Shown: positions 63,365 to 64,000 of the stretch, one piece after another
How positions within the stretch are numbered: the first letter of the stretch is position 1
Layout of the letters: each line of letters begins with the position of its first letter
DNA from: a bacterium
GTDB lineage: Bacteria > Electryoneota > RPQS01
Assembly: GCA_023382385.1 (NCBI GenBank)
Contig: JAHDVH010000003.1
Location: forward strand, 362,929 to 426,928
DNA length: 64,000 nucleotides
Direction: 5' to 3'
The notes under the pieces: model-generated
What the model saw: only the letters and a program-made list of their open reading frames with translations
Databases searched by the model: none
What the model was told of the DNA's origin: nothing
Program-made: the position numbers and the translations under genes

Positions 63365-63622
63365 GTGAAGAAGAATCGCAAGAAAAAAGCAAGTGTTCGC
63401 CGAAAGGCGCGCATTGAAGTCGAAGGCGGGGTCTACGTGCTTGACTATCGCCTTGCGACTGAGCAGTTTCATAAGCAGTTAGTCACTAAAGTGCTGAGCG
63501 AAGAAGGCGGGAATATCTCTGAGGCGGCGCGGAAACTTGGCGTCAGCCGCAGGACGCTGCAGCTGCAGACCACTAAGCTTCAAATTGACGTGGATTCCAT
63601 TCGAAATGGTGGTTCTGAGTAG
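63365..63622 (+). CDS. stand-alone Fis-type HTH protein
   Basis: The 85-residue protein has a basic head (KKNRKKKASVRRKARIE) and a Fis/NtrC C-terminal type HTH (GGNISEAARKLGVSRRTLQLQ) with no AAA+ domain. It looks like the DNA-binding tail of a sigma54 activator on its own. Start is GTG with GGGGAAG before it. It could compete with or assist full-length activators. Confidence 0.75.
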   Translation: MKKNRKKKASVRRKARIEVEGGVYVLDYRLATEQFHKQLVTKVLSEEGGNISEAARKLGVSRRTLQLQTTKLQIDVDSIRNGGSE

Positions 63623-63797
63623 CTGCGCTTCCAAGCACAGCAGACCCAAAATCTGGAGTCATACAGAGGCAAAATGGTTCAAATAAACCTGAGCCGCAAG
63701 TCCGGAATCTTCCTGATCGTTCCATAAGATGCTGGAAGTAAAGAGATAGCGATATTTGAGTGCAACTTGCAAACATTGGTATTGTCCTTTTGGTCTA

Positions 63798-63826
63798 TTG
63801 ACAGACTTCGGATCGTGTCGTAAATT
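63798..63826 (+). promoter_or_regulatory. sigma70 promoter near the right edge
   Basis: TTGACA (63798-63803), 17 bases, TAAATT (63821-63826). It reads into the last 170 bases of the window. The 275 bases before 63898 contain no other gene. Confidence 0.7.
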
Positions 63827-63897
63827 GTGTCGAAATATGATAATCATACTTGGACTGGAGCCGGGGCGGGCTATCCGTCGCGCGGAAGTGATTTCTT

Positions 63898-64000
63898 ATG
63901 AAAGTTCGTAGCTGGGTCAGTAGCCTCGCCTTACGGGGTATCAATATAGCAAGACTGCGCGGACATTTGTTGGTCTGCGCAGTTTTCGTTTTCGCAGGTG
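63898..64000 (+). CDS. possible exported protein, 3' partial
   Basis: An ATG with GGAAGTG eight bases upstream opens a frame that runs off the window. The 34 visible residues have a basic n-region and the hydrophobic LLVCAVFVFAG, as in a long signal peptide. The same bases form a terminator-like hairpin (63954-63992), so a short RNA is an alternative. Confidence 0.45.
   Translation, partial: MKVRSWVSSLALRGINIARLRGHLLVCAVFVFAG
63954..63992 (+). terminator. terminator-like hairpin inside the right-edge frame
   Basis: ACTGCGCGGAC and GTCTGCGCAGT pair over 11 positions (one G-T) with an 8-base loop and are followed by TTTTCGTTTT. With the promoter at 63798 this would end an RNA of about 155 bases. 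Confidence 0.5.

Noticed and set aside
1..64000. tRNA, rRNA, CRISPR arrays, insertion sequences
   Set aside because: None found on reading both strands; no cloverleaf with a T-loop signature, no regularly spaced repeats and no transposase was seen.

Overview
The window looks like a chromosomal segment of a Gram-negative, probably anaerobic or facultative bacterium of the FCB superphylum (KSB1, Zixibacteria or Calditrichota-like lineages are the kind of host I would expect). The basis is two secreted proteins that end in the type IX secretion (T9SS) sorting domain with the NYPNPFNP motif, lipoproteins with the CSxxHDNPLDP start, and abundant multihaem cytochromes. Base composition looks even, in the mid-50s percent GC by eye. 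I saw no rRNA, tRNA, CRISPR array, transposase or phage gene.

1-10980 is an electron-transfer island. It holds a 16-haem cytochrome fused to a b-type membrane domain (plus strand, cut by the left edge). On the minus strand follow an 18-haem NapC/NirT-type inner-membrane cytochrome translationally coupled to a small HTH protein, then a 9-haem lipoprotein, a predicted outer-membrane beta-barrel, an 11-haem periplasmic cytochrome and a second 9-haem lipoprotein. Together these have the parts of a quinol-to-outside conduit. 10981-16860 is metabolic: a membrane protein, threonine aldolase and cobalamin-dependent methionine synthase.

16861-23700 is a signalling block. A lipoprotein, a GAF-type sigma54 activator, a Ser/Thr kinase with PEGA domains and a small exported TPR-like protein are chained by three 4-base overlaps, the last using a CTG start. 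Next to it lies a T9SS-secreted protein behind a sigma54-type promoter with upstream GTGCGC boxes. 24160-29281 holds a 2-oxoacid:ferredoxin oxidoreductase and malic enzyme. 29440-34574 is a sulfur module (ArsR-rhodanese regulator, thioredoxin, octahaem tetrathionate-reductase-type cytochrome, cytochrome b, two YeeE/YedE transporter halves). 34804-39991 is a five-gene operon (isocitrate-dehydrogenase type enzyme, HMG-CoA-lyase family enzyme, family III CoA-transferase, aconitase-family large and small subunits) behind a CRP-type palindrome.

40513-45766 carries an unrecognised Rossmann protein, an acyl-CoA dehydrogenase, a cyclic-2,3-diphosphoglycerate-synthetase-like P-loop protein and arginine deiminase. 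45885-52092 is a TetR-controlled RND efflux operon. 52235-56905 has a glutamine-synthetase family protein and a secreted CapA-domain protein. 57047-62621 pairs a sensor kinase and NtrC-type regulator with a divergent sigma54 promoter driving a secreted cupredoxin/propeller/T9SS protein and a YceI protein. The right end has two tiny HTH proteins, a structured RNA-like segment with an intrinsic terminator, and either a partial exported protein or a short terminated RNA.

The most distinctive non-coding find is a 72-base promoter element present twice, 37 kb apart and inverted, at 2749-2820 and 40269-40340. It matches at 66 of 72 positions and carries a dyad whose two arms have changed together. 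All assignments are from reading the sequence; no database search was run.
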